Positions 52,474 through 62,040 of a stretch of DNA of 64,000 nt are shown here, piece by piece. Within the stretch, counting starts at the first letter, position 1; the number at the start of each line of letters is the position of its first letter. Source of the stretch: Mycobacteriales bacterium (GTDB lineage Bacteria > Actinomycetota > Actinomycetes > Mycobacteriales > QHCE01). Location: NCBI GenBank assembly GCA_013362805.1, contig JABFVL010000025.1:18785-82784 (forward strand). Reading direction: 5' to 3'. Made by a program: the position numbers and the translations under genes. The notes beneath the pieces were generated by a model. The model worked only from the letters and a program-made list of their open reading frames with translations. It ran no database searches and was not told where the DNA came from.

Positions 52474-53618
52474 CGGCCCAGCGCCTGCAACAAATCGGCC
52501 AACAAGTCATCGCCAGACTCGATCCCGACAGACAAGCGCACCAGGTCATCGGGAACCTCAAGCATGGAACCCGCCACCGAGGCATGCGTCATTTTGCCGG
52601 GATGCTCAATAAGCGACTCGACGCCGCCCAACGACTCACCCAAGGTGAAAAGCCTGGTTTTAGCACATATTTCCAGCGCTCGCTCCAGACTGCCGACCTG
52701 AAAACTGATCATCCCACCGAAGCGGCGCATTTGCTTGGTAGCGATCTCGTGCCCAGGATGTTCGGTCATGCCTGGGTAGTGAACCTTCGTCACCACTGGG
52801 TGCCCCGAGAGCGCGGCGGCGATCCGCTCGGCGTTGTCGCAGTGCCGGTCCATTCGTACCGCGAGGGTTTTCACCCCGCGCAACGTCAGCCAACTATCCA
52901 TGGGCCCAGGAACCGCGCCCATCGCGTTCTGGAGAAATGTCAGCCGTTCGGCGAGCTCGGCGTCGTTGAGCACCAGAGCTCCGCCCACCACGTCAGAATG
53001 CCCGCCCACATATTTGGTCGTGGAATGCACAACCACATCCGCGCCCAAAGCCAGCGGCTGCTGCAAATATGGGGAAGCGAATGTGTTGTCGATGACCAGC
53101 AGAATCCCCGCTTCATGAGCCAGCTGCGCGAGCGCGGCGATGTCGGTGATCCCCAGCATGGGATTGGAGGGAGTCTCGCACCAGATCAGCTTGGTTTCTG
53201 GTCGAATCGCGGCGCGTACCGCGGCCAAGTCGTGCATCGACACGGCCGTTGTGCTCACACCCCAGCTGTCGTATACGCGGCTGAAGAGTCGGTAACTTCC
53301 GCCGTAGGCATCGTCCCCACAAATGAGGTGGCCACCTGGGGCCAGAACTGCCCGCAGCAAAGTATCTTCCGCGGCCAGGCCAGATGCGAAAGCGAGCCCG
53401 TGTGCCCCGCCTTCAAGCGCCGCTAGACATTCCTGCAGTGCGGTTCGTGTTGGGTTCGCCGAACGGCTGTACTCGTAACCGTTGCGTAGACCACCAACAC
53501 CGTCTTGCGCATAGGTAGAAACCTGATAGATCGGCGGCACGACGGCGCCGGTCAATGGGTCAGGCTCCTGCCCCGCATGGATAGCAAGGGTCTCAAAACC
53601 ATCTTCAGGGCGGTTCAT
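52470..53618 (-). CDS. metB: Cystathionine gamma-synthase (or gamma-lyase)
   Basis: A PLP enzyme of the Cys/Met metabolism family, 382 residues. PLP lysine K202 lies in VVVHSTTKYVGGHSDVVGG, with YEYSRSANPTR near residue 50 and the PGMTEHPGHEIATKQM block late in the protein. It makes cystathionine from an activated homoserine and cysteine, or cleaves it, depending on type; the actinobacterial MetB is the closest match in motif and length. No strong ribosome binding site is visible before ATG 53618. msrA is divergent. Confidence 0.9.
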   Translation of the reverse strand: MNRPEDGFETLAIHAGQEPDPLTGAVVPPIYQVSTYAQDGVGGLRNGYEYSRSANPTRTALQECLAALEGGAHGLAFASGLAAEDTLLRAVLAPGGHLICGDDAYGGSYRLFSRVYDSWGVSTTAVSMHDLAAVRAAIRPETKLIWCETPSNPMLGITDIAALAQLAHEAGILLVIDNTFASPYLQQPLALGADVVVHSTTKYVGGHSDVVGGALVLNDAELAERLTFLQNAMGAVPGPMDSWLTLRGVKTLAVRMDRHCDNAERIAAALSGHPVVTKVHYPGMTEHPGHEIATKQMRRFGGMISFQVGSLERALEICAKTRLFTLGESLGGVESLIEHPGKMTHASVAGSMLEVPDDLVRLSVGIESGDDLLADLLQALGR

Positions 53619-53717
53619 ACAGGGAGCGTAACGGAACTACTCCTTGCATATGGACCCTGCACGCCTGCGAAGTTTGTCTGACTGGCCACGAGTGGTCTTC
53701 GAGCTAACCTTAAAGAC

Positions 53718-54368
53718 ATGCGCCGTCAAACTATGCCCACTCCAGCTGAAACTCTGCCCGGACAAAACGTGCCGCTGACCGTTGCCGACACCCACACCGT
53801 GCTTGGCACGGCCACTTCAGGGCCCTGGCCCGCTGGCACCGAAATCGCTGTAGTAGCAATGGGGTGTTTCTGGGGTGCTGAGCGGCTGTTTTGGCAGCTC
53901 CCTGGCGTGTATTCCACGGCAGTGGGTTACGCGGGCGGCACGACGCCTAATCCCACATATGAACAGGTGTGCACTGGATTGACTGGACATACCGAAGTGG
54001 TTCAGGTTGTCTTTGACCCCACGACGCTGCCATATGAGCAGATTTTGAAGACCTTCTGGGAAAACCACGACCCCACGCAGGGCATGCGGCAAGGCAACGA
54101 CGTCGGCACGCAATATCGTTCAGCGATCTACGCGACCACGCCCGCCCAACTCGATCAGGCACAAGCGAGCGCGGAGGCGTTCGAACCCGTGGTGCGCGAT
54201 GCCGGGCTCGGGCCCATCACCACGGAAATCGCTGAGCTTGACACGTTTTACTACGCCGAGGACTACCACCAGCAGTACCTATCTGACGCCAAAAACCCAG
54301 GTGGCTACTGCAACATCGGGCCGAACGGCATGAGCTGTCCAGTGGGCGTGGGTCGCACAACCACGTAG
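53718..54368 (+). CDS. msrA: Peptide-methionine (S)-S-oxide reductase
   Basis: MsrA, 216 residues. It repairs oxidised methionine. The catalytic motif is [11 protein letters not shown] with Cys50, followed by [26 protein letters not shown] and the late [12 protein letters not shown] substrate block. C-terminal cysteines ([15 protein letters not shown]) resolve the sulfenic acid. ATG 53718 or 53733 may be the start. It is next to the methionine/cysteine gene metB. Confidence 0.96.
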   Translation: MRRQTMPTPAETLPGQNVPLTVADTHTVLGTATSGPWPAGTEIAVVAMGCFWGAERLFWQLPGVYSTAVGYAGGTTPNPTYEQVCTGLTGHTEVVQVVFDPTTLPYEQILKTFWENHDPTQGMRQGNDVGTQYRSAIYATTPAQLDQAQASAEAFEPVVRDAGLGPITTEIAELDTFYYAEDYHQQYLSDAKNPGGYCNIGPNGMSCPVGVGRTTT

Positions 54369-55152
54369 GTTGCTCAGCGCGTTATCTTTTCGTGCCAGCG
54401 ACAAGGGCAATGTGGTGCCAAGGTGGGGCTATGAATCAGCCTTGGCACGACATAGGCACAATTTATGGTTGGAAATACAGAAGTTCATAGAGCCGAAGCC
54501 GCATATGTTGCTGTTGCAGAATTTGGGCGGCCGTTCATGGCAAAAGTCTATTTTCATCCGATACGGTGCTGGCGCTATTCAAGCGCCCGATTTACCGTAC
54601 TCGAGCGAGAAAACAGCTGCGCTTCCAAGTAAACGCAGGCAGGACCATAGACAGATACCCGGCACTCATCCAGGTGCGCAATGGACTGATGGGGCCGGCC
54701 GTTCTATTGGGACCAAGCGGCGAGTACGCCTGTTCACAAACCTCGGTCGATCTGGTGCAAAGCCAGATCCGCACAAGGGAACCGAGGTTTCGTCGACGCG
54801 AAGTTGTGGAGCTTCTTCCTGCGCTGATCGCAAAATTTCTCACCTCGCCTACCGACCCCGGCGCATCCATTTAGCGGGACCACCGTCGGCAGTTCACCGA
54901 GCTCTCACTGGCAATTTGTACGCCGCCGATGTGTCAACAACAACGCGGTGAAGTAACCCGAGCGATGAACTCAATTAACTGATCGCAAGACATGCCCGCG
55001 AAATCACCATATTCATGGTGGATCGGGTCATCAACCGAGCCCCCGTCGCACCTCGGCACCGCCTGTCGCGCCTCTCTGCCCACGGAAGAAACCGTACGTG
55101 AATGACTCACTCACCTCTTGCCGTCAATATTGCACGATGGTACAACTAGTAC
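54369..55152. other. Unassigned region with possible gene remnants
   Basis: 784 bases between msrA and the MFS exporter. Three overlapping frames have protein-like patches: a frame from about 54467 with MVGNTEVHRAEAAYVAVAEF that stops near 54630, a frame at 54566-54874 of 102 residues with REVVELLPALIAKFLTS, and a frame open from 54370. No single frame reads through, no ribosome binding site stands out, and no family is recognised. It may hold a decayed gene. A CACCAT-ATTC-ATGGTG inverted repeat is at 55005-55020. Confidence 0.45.
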
Positions 55153-55156
55153 GTGC
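55132..55156. promoter_or_regulatory. Possible TetR operator before the MFS gene
   Basis: GCACG-ATG-GTAC-AACTA-GTAC-GTGC is an imperfect inverted repeat (outer GCACG/CGTGC, inner GTAC/GTAC) located 24-48 bases before the ATG at 55180. Its place next to an exporter with a TetR gene downstream suggests a repressor site. The arms differ in spacing, so confidence is limited. Confidence 0.35.
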
Positions 55157-55179
55157 GTTCAAGTAGATCAAAGAGTGAG

Positions 55180-56748
55180 ATGAAGGCAGACCTATCGCCC
55201 CGGGCTGGACGGCGAGAATGGGCCGGTTTCGCGGTATTAGCTCTGCCGACGGTGCTATTGGGGTTCGATGTAACGGCCTTGTATCTCGTCGTTCCGAAAC
55301 TGGCCGCGGATTTGCACCCCACCGCAACGGAAACGTTGTGGATTATGGATTCCTACGGATTCCTCATCGCGGGCTTCCTGATCACCATGGGAACGCTTGG
55401 CGACCGGATCGGACGCCGACGGTTGCTGATGATCGGCATGGCCGCATTCGGTGCGGCCTCAATTCTTGCGGCGTTCGCACCCAGCGTTCTCTGGCTGATC
55501 GTGGCGCGCGCACTGCTAGGAGTGGCGGGAGCGACGCTGATGCCATCCACATTGTCGCTGATAAGCAACATGTTCACCGACGCAAAACAGCGGGCGCTGG
55601 CAATCGGCACATGGGCCACAATGTTCGCGCTCGGAATGGCAGCCGGACCCGTCGTGGGTGGTGTCCTAGCTGGAAGCCTCTGGTGGGGTGCCGCCTTCCT
55701 AATCGCGGTGCCCATCAGCGTATTCGTACTAGCGGCCGCACCCAGACTGCTACCAGAGTTTCGAACCGGTGCCGGCCGACTGGACTTGTTGAGCGTTGGC
55801 CTGTCTCTGACCGCGATGCTTCCCACGATCTATGCGATCAAGCATGTCGCCGCAAGTGGCATCGACAGCCAAGCTGTGGCCGCCGTTCTCCTCGGTGGCG
55901 GCTCAACGGTCGCGTTTATCCGTCGCCAACTGCGCTTGGAAGAGCCTTTGTTGGACATGAGACTATTCGCCAATCGAGCATTCTCCGCGGGCCTAGCGGT
56001 CTTACTGATCGGCCTGGTCGGATTCGGCGGAATGACCTTCCTGATCACGCAACACCTACAGCTCGTCGAGGGCCTGTCACCTACTGCGGCCGGCCTATGG
56101 ATGGGGCCGCCGGCACTTGCCATGCTGATCGGCGGGATCGGGGCTCCCCTGATCGCCACTCGCATTCCACCGGGAAGTGTTATGGGCTCCGCCCTCGCAC
56201 TGTCCGTCATCGGATATGCCTTCCTGGCTTGCGCTGGAACCGATAGCAAACTGACCCTGGTCGCCGGATTCGCGTTCCTCTATCTCGGCCTTGGAGTAAT
56301 CGCCGCGTTGGGAACCGACATCGTCGTAGGTGCGGCCCCATCAGAAAGATCCGGGTCAGCCGCCGCAATGTCGGAGACCGTGCAAGAGCTTGGAATCGCG
56401 GCGGGAGTAGCGCTCCTGGGAAGCCTCACCACGGCGTTCTACCGAAGGACAGTCGAAGCTCAACCAGGACTGCCCCACTCCGTAGCCGAGCCCTACAGCG
56501 ACAGCCTCTCCGGCGCGACATCCATAGCGGACCAGCTGCCAGCGGAGGCCCTGCGACAAGCGCAAGAAGCGTTCACTAAAGGACTTAACACCGCCGCGAT
56601 TGTCGCGGGTATCGCAATAGCTGTGGCATCAGTAGCCTGTTTCAGGATGCTGCGGCACGTTCGTCAAATCGGCGATGCCAACCCCGAGACTCAGCCGATA
56701 GTCTCAAACTCCACACGGGCGATGATCGGTGAAAACAATGGCGGATGA
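55180..56748 (+). CDS. MFS multidrug exporter, DHA2 (14-helix) type
   Basis: A 522-residue MFS transporter with about 14 hydrophobic segments. Loop motif A is present as GTLGDRIGRRRLLMIG and motif B/C elements follow (ARALLGVAGATLMPSTLSLI; GMAAGPVVGGVLAG). Such proton-driven exporters pump drugs, dyes and quaternary ammonium compounds. I prefer ATG 55180, since a GTG at 55153 lies inside the putative operator. It overlaps the TetR gene by 11 bases, so exporter and regulator are one operon. Confidence 0.94.
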   Translation: MKADLSPRAGRREWAGFAVLALPTVLLGFDVTALYLVVPKLAADLHPTATETLWIMDSYGFLIAGFLITMGTLGDRIGRRRLLMIGMAAFGAASILAAFAPSVLWLIVARALLGVAGATLMPSTLSLISNMFTDAKQRALAIGTWATMFALGMAAGPVVGGVLAGSLWWGAAFLIAVPISVFVLAAAPRLLPEFRTGAGRLDLLSVGLSLTAMLPTIYAIKHVAASGIDSQAVAAVLLGGGSTVAFIRRQLRLEEPLLDMRLFANRAFSAGLAVLLIGLVGFGGMTFLITQHLQLVEGLSPTAAGLWMGPPALAMLIGGIGAPLIATRIPPGSVMGSALALSVIGYAFLACAGTDSKLTLVAGFAFLYLGLGVIAALGTDIVVGAAPSERSGSAAAMSETVQELGIAAGVALLGSLTTAFYRRTVEAQPGLPHSVAEPYSDSLSGATSIADQLPAEALRQAQEAFTKGLNTAAIVAGIAIAVASVACFRMLRHVRQIGDANPETQPIVSNSTRAMIGENNGG

Positions 56749-57325
56749 GCAAGACACGGCCGATGGGCGCAAACTACGGGGTCAACGCCGCCGAGCCCAG
56801 ATCATCGAAGCGACCCTCACCATCGTCCGCCGCGACGGTGCCGCTGGCGTGACCCATCGGACTGTCGCCAAACAGGCGGGTATCACTACCAGCTTGACGC
56901 TCTACTATTTCGCCACACTCGACGACCTGCTGGTCGCTGCCTTGACCAGCATTACCGAAACGTATACCCACCGCATCCGCCAACTCATTGATACCGAAGA
57001 CGACCCCCTAGATGGGCTCGCCCGACTCATTGCCGAATCCGCAGGAGCGGGCCGTGAGCGTGCGCTCGCCGAACGTGAACTGTCGACCTTGGCGGCTCGC
57101 CGCCCCGCCCTGCGCCCCGCTGCGCGAAGCTGGCGCGACAACGTCGCCGAACTCGCTCAAACACAGACGGACGACCCTGACGCCATTGAAGCCTTCGTCG
57201 CACTGTGCGACGGGTTGTGTACGGCGATCCTCCTTAGCGATCACGACGCCGACCCGGACCACATCCGGGCAGTCCTCAGCAAAACACTGCTTTCAGGCGG
57301 CAGCTCGGGCCATCGCCGCGAGTGA
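56738..57325 (+). CDS. TetR family transcriptional regulator
   Basis: A 195-residue TetR-type repressor. The HTH is GQRRRAQIIEATLTIVRRDG, THRTVAKQAGITTSLTLYYFATLDDLLVAAL. The C-terminal helices form a ligand pocket. ATG 56738 follows a GGTGA box within the end of the exporter gene. It probably represses the exporter operon and is relieved by an exported compound. Confidence 0.93.
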   Translation: MADEQDTADGRKLRGQRRRAQIIEATLTIVRRDGAAGVTHRTVAKQAGITTSLTLYYFATLDDLLVAALTSITETYTHRIRQLIDTEDDPLDGLARLIAESAGAGRERALAERELSTLAARRPALRPAARSWRDNVAELAQTQTDDPDAIEAFVALCDGLCTAILLSDHDADPDHIRAVLSKTLLSGGSSGHRRE

Positions 57326-57474
57326 GGAGTCTCTTCTTAGCGACAGGATGAGACGCACTACCTAAGTTCCGAGGTGTGCGAATAGCGACCTTGCGGCTGA
57401 GCTGAGAGGACAGAGCCACTCGAGCTACGCAAGCTTTTGGTCCCCCGGTCTATGGATCAACCCGATCGTGCTCA

Positions 57475-59028
57475 CTACTCGAGGTTGAGCAAACCTCGGT
57501 CAATGCGGTGCAAAACCTGGTCCACCAGACGAGGGTCGAAGGTTTCATCGGCACGAAGGTGTAGAGCCTCATCTTGGGCGGCTTGCAAGATTTCTAGTCG
57601 AGCCTGCCGTCCATGACGCACCTTTTTCGCCGTGCCGCTGAGCTCGAGCTTTTCCTCGAGTTTCTTCGCCGCGCCCGGCACGATAGCCGCCAGCGTTGCG
57701 ATGCAGCCCCGATGGAGTCTTTCTCGCTGTTCTTCGGACAACTCACCGTTAGCGTTTAGCTCGTCGATTCTGGTGAGCATGGCACGACCAACGGGTTCAG
57801 CGATTCGCCGCAGCTGCGCTTGCGGATCGCTCTCCCCCACCCGCACCCAACGAGCCACCATCGGCAGGGTAGTTCCACCTATCACCAATGTGGTGAGCAC
57901 TACCACGAATGTGACAAATAGCAGAGCATCGCGTTGTTCAACATCGCTCGGCATGGCCAGCACCGCGGCGATAGTGACCACGCCACGCATACCGGCCCAA
58001 CCCATCACTACGCCTTCTCGCCAGTTCGCGGGTGCCTGGCCAGCGAACCTGGCGGGTCGGACCGCGCCCGAAAACGACAACCAGCACAGGCGCAAAATAA
58101 CCAGGGAGGCGCACACAACTGCGGCGGTTATCAAATTCCGCGCTTGGGTGATGTTGTCCTGAAAGGTCACCCGGATTTCTAGCCCGATAATGACAAAGGC
58201 CACCCCGGTTGTGAGCAGGTCGAGCGCTTCCCACAGCGATTCTCGAGCCAAGCGGCTTTCCGCGCTTGTCACTCGGAAAACGGAGTGGCTGACTCCCAGA
58301 CCAGCAACGAGAACAGCCAAAACCCCGGAACCATGAAGATCTTCGGCGACCACATATGCGGCGAATGGCAGAATTAGTTCAAATGCACGTTCCAGTGGCA
58401 CATCGTCCAACCGCGCGATCACAAATCGCGCCAGCCAGGCCACCGCGAGTCCAACAGCGACACCCAACACAACGCCCAGCGCAAAGTCGCTGACAACGGT
58501 GGTCCACGTGAGCGCTGCGCCCGCCGTAGCGGCCGCCAGCGCGGCATTGAACAGCGTCAACGAGGTCGCATCATTGACGAGCCCTTCCCCTTCCAGCACA
58601 TTCACGACGCGGTGCGGCAAGCCAATTCGGCTCGCCACTGAAGTAGCGGCGACAGGATCCGGAGGCGCCAACGCCGCCCCCACCGCAAAGGCCAGCGCCC
58701 AGGGCACATTCGGCAAGAGCCAGGTCAGCAACGCTCCCACCATCAAGGCAGAAACAACGACCAACCCAACAGCCAGACCAACAATGGGTCCGGCATGTCT
58801 TTTCAAATGTGAAAAAGATGTGCGCGACGCGGCGGCCCACAAAATGGGCGGTAGCAAAATCGGCAGCAGCGACTCGGTATCGATATCGACATGGTCGATG
58901 CCGGGAACGAGCGCCGCCACAATCCCAAGCACAGTAAGCAATACTGGAAAAGGCACCGAGATCCTGCGAGCGAGTGGCATCGCGAGCACCAGCCCCACCG
59001 AGGCAAGAATCATGATCTCGAGCTTCAC
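57475..59028 (-). CDS. Na+/H+ antiporter, CPA1 (NhaP-like) family
   Basis: A 517-residue cation:proton antiporter with about 12 membrane helices in the first 400 residues. The ion-binding region AALAPPDPVAATSVASRIGLP and LEGEGLVNDATSL contains the conserved acids of CPA1 proteins. The C-terminal ~110 residues are a charged cytoplasmic tail with helices, as in NhaP-type antiporters. It exchanges sodium (or potassium) for protons and helps pH and salt homeostasis. The divergent 59133 gene is 104 bases upstream. Confidence 0.93.
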   Translation of the reverse strand: MKLEIMILASVGLVLAMPLARRISVPFPVLLTVLGIVAALVPGIDHVDIDTESLLPILLPPILWAAASRTSFSHLKRHAGPIVGLAVGLVVVSALMVGALLTWLLPNVPWALAFAVGAALAPPDPVAATSVASRIGLPHRVVNVLEGEGLVNDATSLTLFNAALAAATAGAALTWTTVVSDFALGVVLGVAVGLAVAWLARFVIARLDDVPLERAFELILPFAAYVVAEDLHGSGVLAVLVAGLGVSHSVFRVTSAESRLARESLWEALDLLTTGVAFVIIGLEIRVTFQDNITQARNLITAAVVCASLVILRLCWLSFSGAVRPARFAGQAPANWREGVVMGWAGMRGVVTIAAVLAMPSDVEQRDALLFVTFVVVLTTLVIGGTTLPMVARWVRVGESDPQAQLRRIAEPVGRAMLTRIDELNANGELSEEQRERLHRGCIATLAAIVPGAAKKLEEKLELSGTAKKVRHGRQARLEILQAAQDEALHLRADETFDPRLVDQVLHRIDRGLLNLE

Positions 59029-59132
59029 GAAACCACCACAACAGACATGTGTCTCCAGTTACAGCAGACACTCCGCTTAGGCCAGTGCCGCCAAGTAAGC
59101 TTTAGGGGGAAAATCTCCCGGAAGGCACGCAT

Positions 59133-60350
59133 ATGGTGGACATTGCGAATGCAAAAGCATATTTTTCGAGTCATAAAACTTATCTAGAGAATCAAAAAAT
59201 CATTCTTGCTAACTCTGGCTTGTTCACACCGCCCCAATTATCTCCCGGTAATCCACAAAGCGCCCAAGCCGCAAGAGAATACGCCCACCAACTGTGGTCA
59301 TACAACGACAGGTTGCCAGCGGGCATATCAATAGAACATGTGCAAAGTTTTGCGGAGCAATTATCAAGTGCTGCCCAAGCAGCCATGATAAACCCAGAAA
59401 TTTCTGACAGCGAAGTCGATCAATGGGTCGAGACTCGCATATTAACGACCTGTCTACTTGGAATTCAAAGCCACAATATTGGGGATGAAGAAGCCTCAAA
59501 TGAGCTATTCGCCCAAGCGCAGCTAGCAGCCGAAGAATATAACTCTCAAGGCGCCTTGGAGTTTCGGGAATCCCGACTACGGCTGCTCGGAATCGCCCTT
59601 GCACTGCGGGCAGAGGCAACGGTGGCACGGCTTCGCACACAGACCAGAGCAGAGATGAAGCTGGTTTTTAACGACGCGGAACGTCACATCATCAGCGAAG
59701 TCGACAATGTTCTGGCTCAAGCACAATCCCTATTCAGGGAGAGCGATTCATACACCCACCTAGCTTGGGTCTCGGCATTGTGGAAACAAATCTTCGATCA
59801 ACGCGCCGCCTCGGAAGAACAATGGCCAGTGTTGCTTGCGTCTTATGCACCACGAATGTCAAATCGTTTAGAAGTGGACGTAGCGAGCGCTCTTAGCCAA
59901 GCCGTTGCTTCCGGAGAGAAATTCACTGAAGTCTCGGGGCGATACTTTCACACTGACCTAGCGCTCACCGGACCTAAAGCTGGACCTACCGCTGGTTATT
60001 TAGACTGGAAACAAGCGGAGACACAACTTGGGCGCCCATTACGACACCCGCATCAAGCGCTCGACAGAACTCCCTCTCAATTCGAGCTGGCCAAGAGAGT
60101 CGCTGAAACAGCCCAAGCACTTCACAAGGGCGACTTCACCACAGCGGAAAGCTTGTTCGGATCTGTACCTTATGACGTGACGAGACTCGGGCCCGGGATC
60201 GTCGTCGCCAGTATCGCCGATCGCATAGCCCGCCCGACCTATCCCACAACCCGTGCGCATCCTCTTCAGGAAACAGCTCGGGCCCTTGTCGCGGCGATGC
60301 GCCCCGAAATCCCAGTGACGGGAGCCTTAAATAATCCGGTGCGGAAGTAG
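59133..60350 (+). CDS. Unknown helical protein
   Basis: A 405-residue protein that I do not recognise. GGAAGG lies about eight bases before ATG 59133. It is predicted largely helical from its Ala/Glu/Gln-rich composition (for example AQLAAEEYNSQGALEFRESRLRL and VDNVLAQAQSLFRES), with no signal peptide, membrane helix or enzyme motif. Aromatic residues are sparse. The helical repeats might form a TPR-like superhelix, but no repeat is clear enough to count. Lower GC than the neighbours suggests an accessory gene. The next gene, also unknown, follows 70 bases later. Confidence 0.65.
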   Translation: MVDIANAKAYFSSHKTYLENQKIILANSGLFTPPQLSPGNPQSAQAAREYAHQLWSYNDRLPAGISIEHVQSFAEQLSSAAQAAMINPEISDSEVDQWVETRILTTCLLGIQSHNIGDEEASNELFAQAQLAAEEYNSQGALEFRESRLRLLGIALALRAEATVARLRTQTRAEMKLVFNDAERHIISEVDNVLAQAQSLFRESDSYTHLAWVSALWKQIFDQRAASEEQWPVLLASYAPRMSNRLEVDVASALSQAVASGEKFTEVSGRYFHTDLALTGPKAGPTAGYLDWKQAETQLGRPLRHPHQALDRTPSQFELAKRVAETAQALHKGDFTTAESLFGSVPYDVTRLGPGIVVASIADRIARPTYPTTRAHPLQETARALVAAMRPEIPVTGALNNPVRK

Positions 60351-60420
60351 CGCACTCGGAGCCCACGGCTAGCAACCCTACTTTCGACGCGTGCGGCCCT
60401 AAAGGTGGGGCCGAGCGGAA

Positions 60421-60657
60421 ATGTGCGATTTTTCATCATTGGTGCGACACCAACGTTGGGATGACGCCGAAAATTTATTCGCCTCAAGTGTTGCGAACAC
60501 CCTTACTCACGTTAGCAATGGAGCGCGAGCGCTGGCCCATGTTGACCGCAACCTAAGAACTCAGGAAATAAAGGGCACACGAGATATCGCAAACTTGGTT
60601 CGCAGAGATATTCACGCACTGAGCCAAGCGATATCGAGCGTGCGCCCCACGCGTTAA
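60421..60657 (+). CDS. Small unknown helical protein
   Basis: A 78-residue protein with no known domain. It opens MCDFSSLVRHQRWDDAENLF and continues as one amphipathic helical stretch (ALAHVDRNLRTQEIKGTRDI; ALSQAISSV). It follows the 405-residue gene on the same strand, 70 bases later, and may be its partner. Its end overlaps the convergent efeB by four bases. A start without a clear ribosome binding site keeps confidence low. Confidence 0.45.
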   Translation: MCDFSSLVRHQRWDDAENLFASSVANTLTHVSNGARALAHVDRNLRTQEIKGTRDIANLVRRDIHALSQAISSVRPTR

Positions 60658-61958
60658 CTAAATAGCGCTTGACCCCAATATTCGTTTTGACGCGCTCCCG
60701 GCGGGCAGGCCCACAACCCGCTACCCACATGCTTGATGTATTCATTGAGCACATCGGATTTCGCCAGGCTGGTTTGCACGGGAACGAACTGCTTGCGCGG
60801 GTCGCGCTGGTAGGCGATGAAGAACAGCCCCGCATCTAGGGTGCCCAAGCCATCGGAGCCATCAACAAAGTTGTAGCCACGGCGCAAAAGACGGGCTCCA
60901 TTGTTATGGTCCGGGTGCGCCAACCGCACATGCGAGTCCGCGGTGATGATGGGGTTACCGCCTTCGCCCTTGGCGTGAAACTCCAGTGTGTCGAATTCCT
61001 TCTTCGGGTCATCGCTTCCCGTGGTAAGCGGAGCACCGCTGTGCTTAAAGCGAGCGAAAATGTCTTGCTGCTCCTGCATGTTCGTGCTGTCCCACAACTC
61101 GATGAACATGCGAATGCGACGAGTAACCATGTATGAGCCGCCGTGCATCCACTGTGGCCCCTCACTGACCCACACATGGTCACGCACCAGCTCTTTATCT
61201 TCAGCCTTGAGGTTGTTGGTGCCGTCCTTGAAGCCCATCAGATTCCGGGCAGTGGGTTGTGCGCGCGTAGTTGACGAGGTGCGCCCAAAGCCCAGCTGCG
61301 AGTACCGAACTTGCACGATCCCCATGCCAAGTCTGGTGAGATTTCGAATCGCGTGCACGGCGACCTGTGGGTCGTGGGCGCAGGCTTGCACGCAAATGTC
61401 ACCGCCAGAGATTTCCGGCTCCAAAGAGTCAGCGGAGAAGTGCGGAAGATCCGCGAGCGCTTCTGGCCGTTTGTCGCTGAGCCCAAAACGGTCATCGAAC
61501 AACGACGGGCCGAACCCAATCGTGATGGTGAGCTGTGACGGGGGCAAATCGAGCGCTTCGCCAGTGTCCTGAGGAGGAATGGCCAGGCTACTGTCTTTGG
61601 TGGCGACATTGCCCACTTCACGGCCCTGCGCCATTTGAGCCGCGGCGGAAGTCCACTGCTTAAGCATGCCTATCAGGGCATTCTTATCCTTGGTGATGAC
61701 ATCGAAGCTCACGAAGTGGAGCTGGTCTTGCGCTGGTGTAACGATGCCCGCCTGGTGCCCATCGTTATCTTCGGCCCAGAATTTCACTGGCTCATCGAGC
61801 GCCGACTTGCCGCTATCGCCGGTGTCAGCTATCGCGTAGCCACCCGCCCCGGCCGCTGCCGCGACCGCGATTCCCGCGGCCCCCGCACCGAAGAGTTGAC
61901 GACGCGACAAGCCACCCGACGGAGCGGTCTCCGTGGCTGTCTCTGGTTTCTGACTCAT
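60654..61958 (-). CDS. efeB: Deferrochelatase/Dyp-type peroxidase EfeB
   Basis: EfeB, a heme-containing Dyp-type peroxidase of 434 residues exported by the Tat path. A twin-arginine signal SRRQLFGAGAAG is at 18-29, followed by a hydrophobic segment. The Dyp hallmark GFKDG lies at 242-246, and the later RRGYNF and HDPQ-type segments fit the family. It acts outside the membrane with EfeU and EfeO to take up ferrous iron, or removes iron from heme. The EfeO gene is 82 bases upstream on the same strand, so the three form an operon (transcribed efeU, efeO, efeB). Confidence 0.95.
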   Translation of the reverse strand: MSQKPETATETAPSGGLSRRQLFGAGAAGIAVAAAAGAGGYAIADTGDSGKSALDEPVKFWAEDNDGHQAGIVTPAQDQLHFVSFDVITKDKNALIGMLKQWTSAAAQMAQGREVGNVATKDSSLAIPPQDTGEALDLPPSQLTITIGFGPSLFDDRFGLSDKRPEALADLPHFSADSLEPEISGGDICVQACAHDPQVAVHAIRNLTRLGMGIVQVRYSQLGFGRTSSTTRAQPTARNLMGFKDGTNNLKAEDKELVRDHVWVSEGPQWMHGGSYMVTRRIRMFIELWDSTNMQEQQDIFARFKHSGAPLTTGSDDPKKEFDTLEFHAKGEGGNPIITADSHVRLAHPDHNNGARLLRRGYNFVDGSDGLGTLDAGLFFIAYQRDPRKQFVPVQTSLAKSDVLNEYIKHVGSGLWACPPGARQNEYWGQALFS

Positions 61959-62040
61959 CGCCCGTTCCCCCTTGATACGCGATGACTGCTGTTACATAAC
62001 GGGGGTGGAGGCATATCGCCTCCACCCCGCCGAGATTTGC

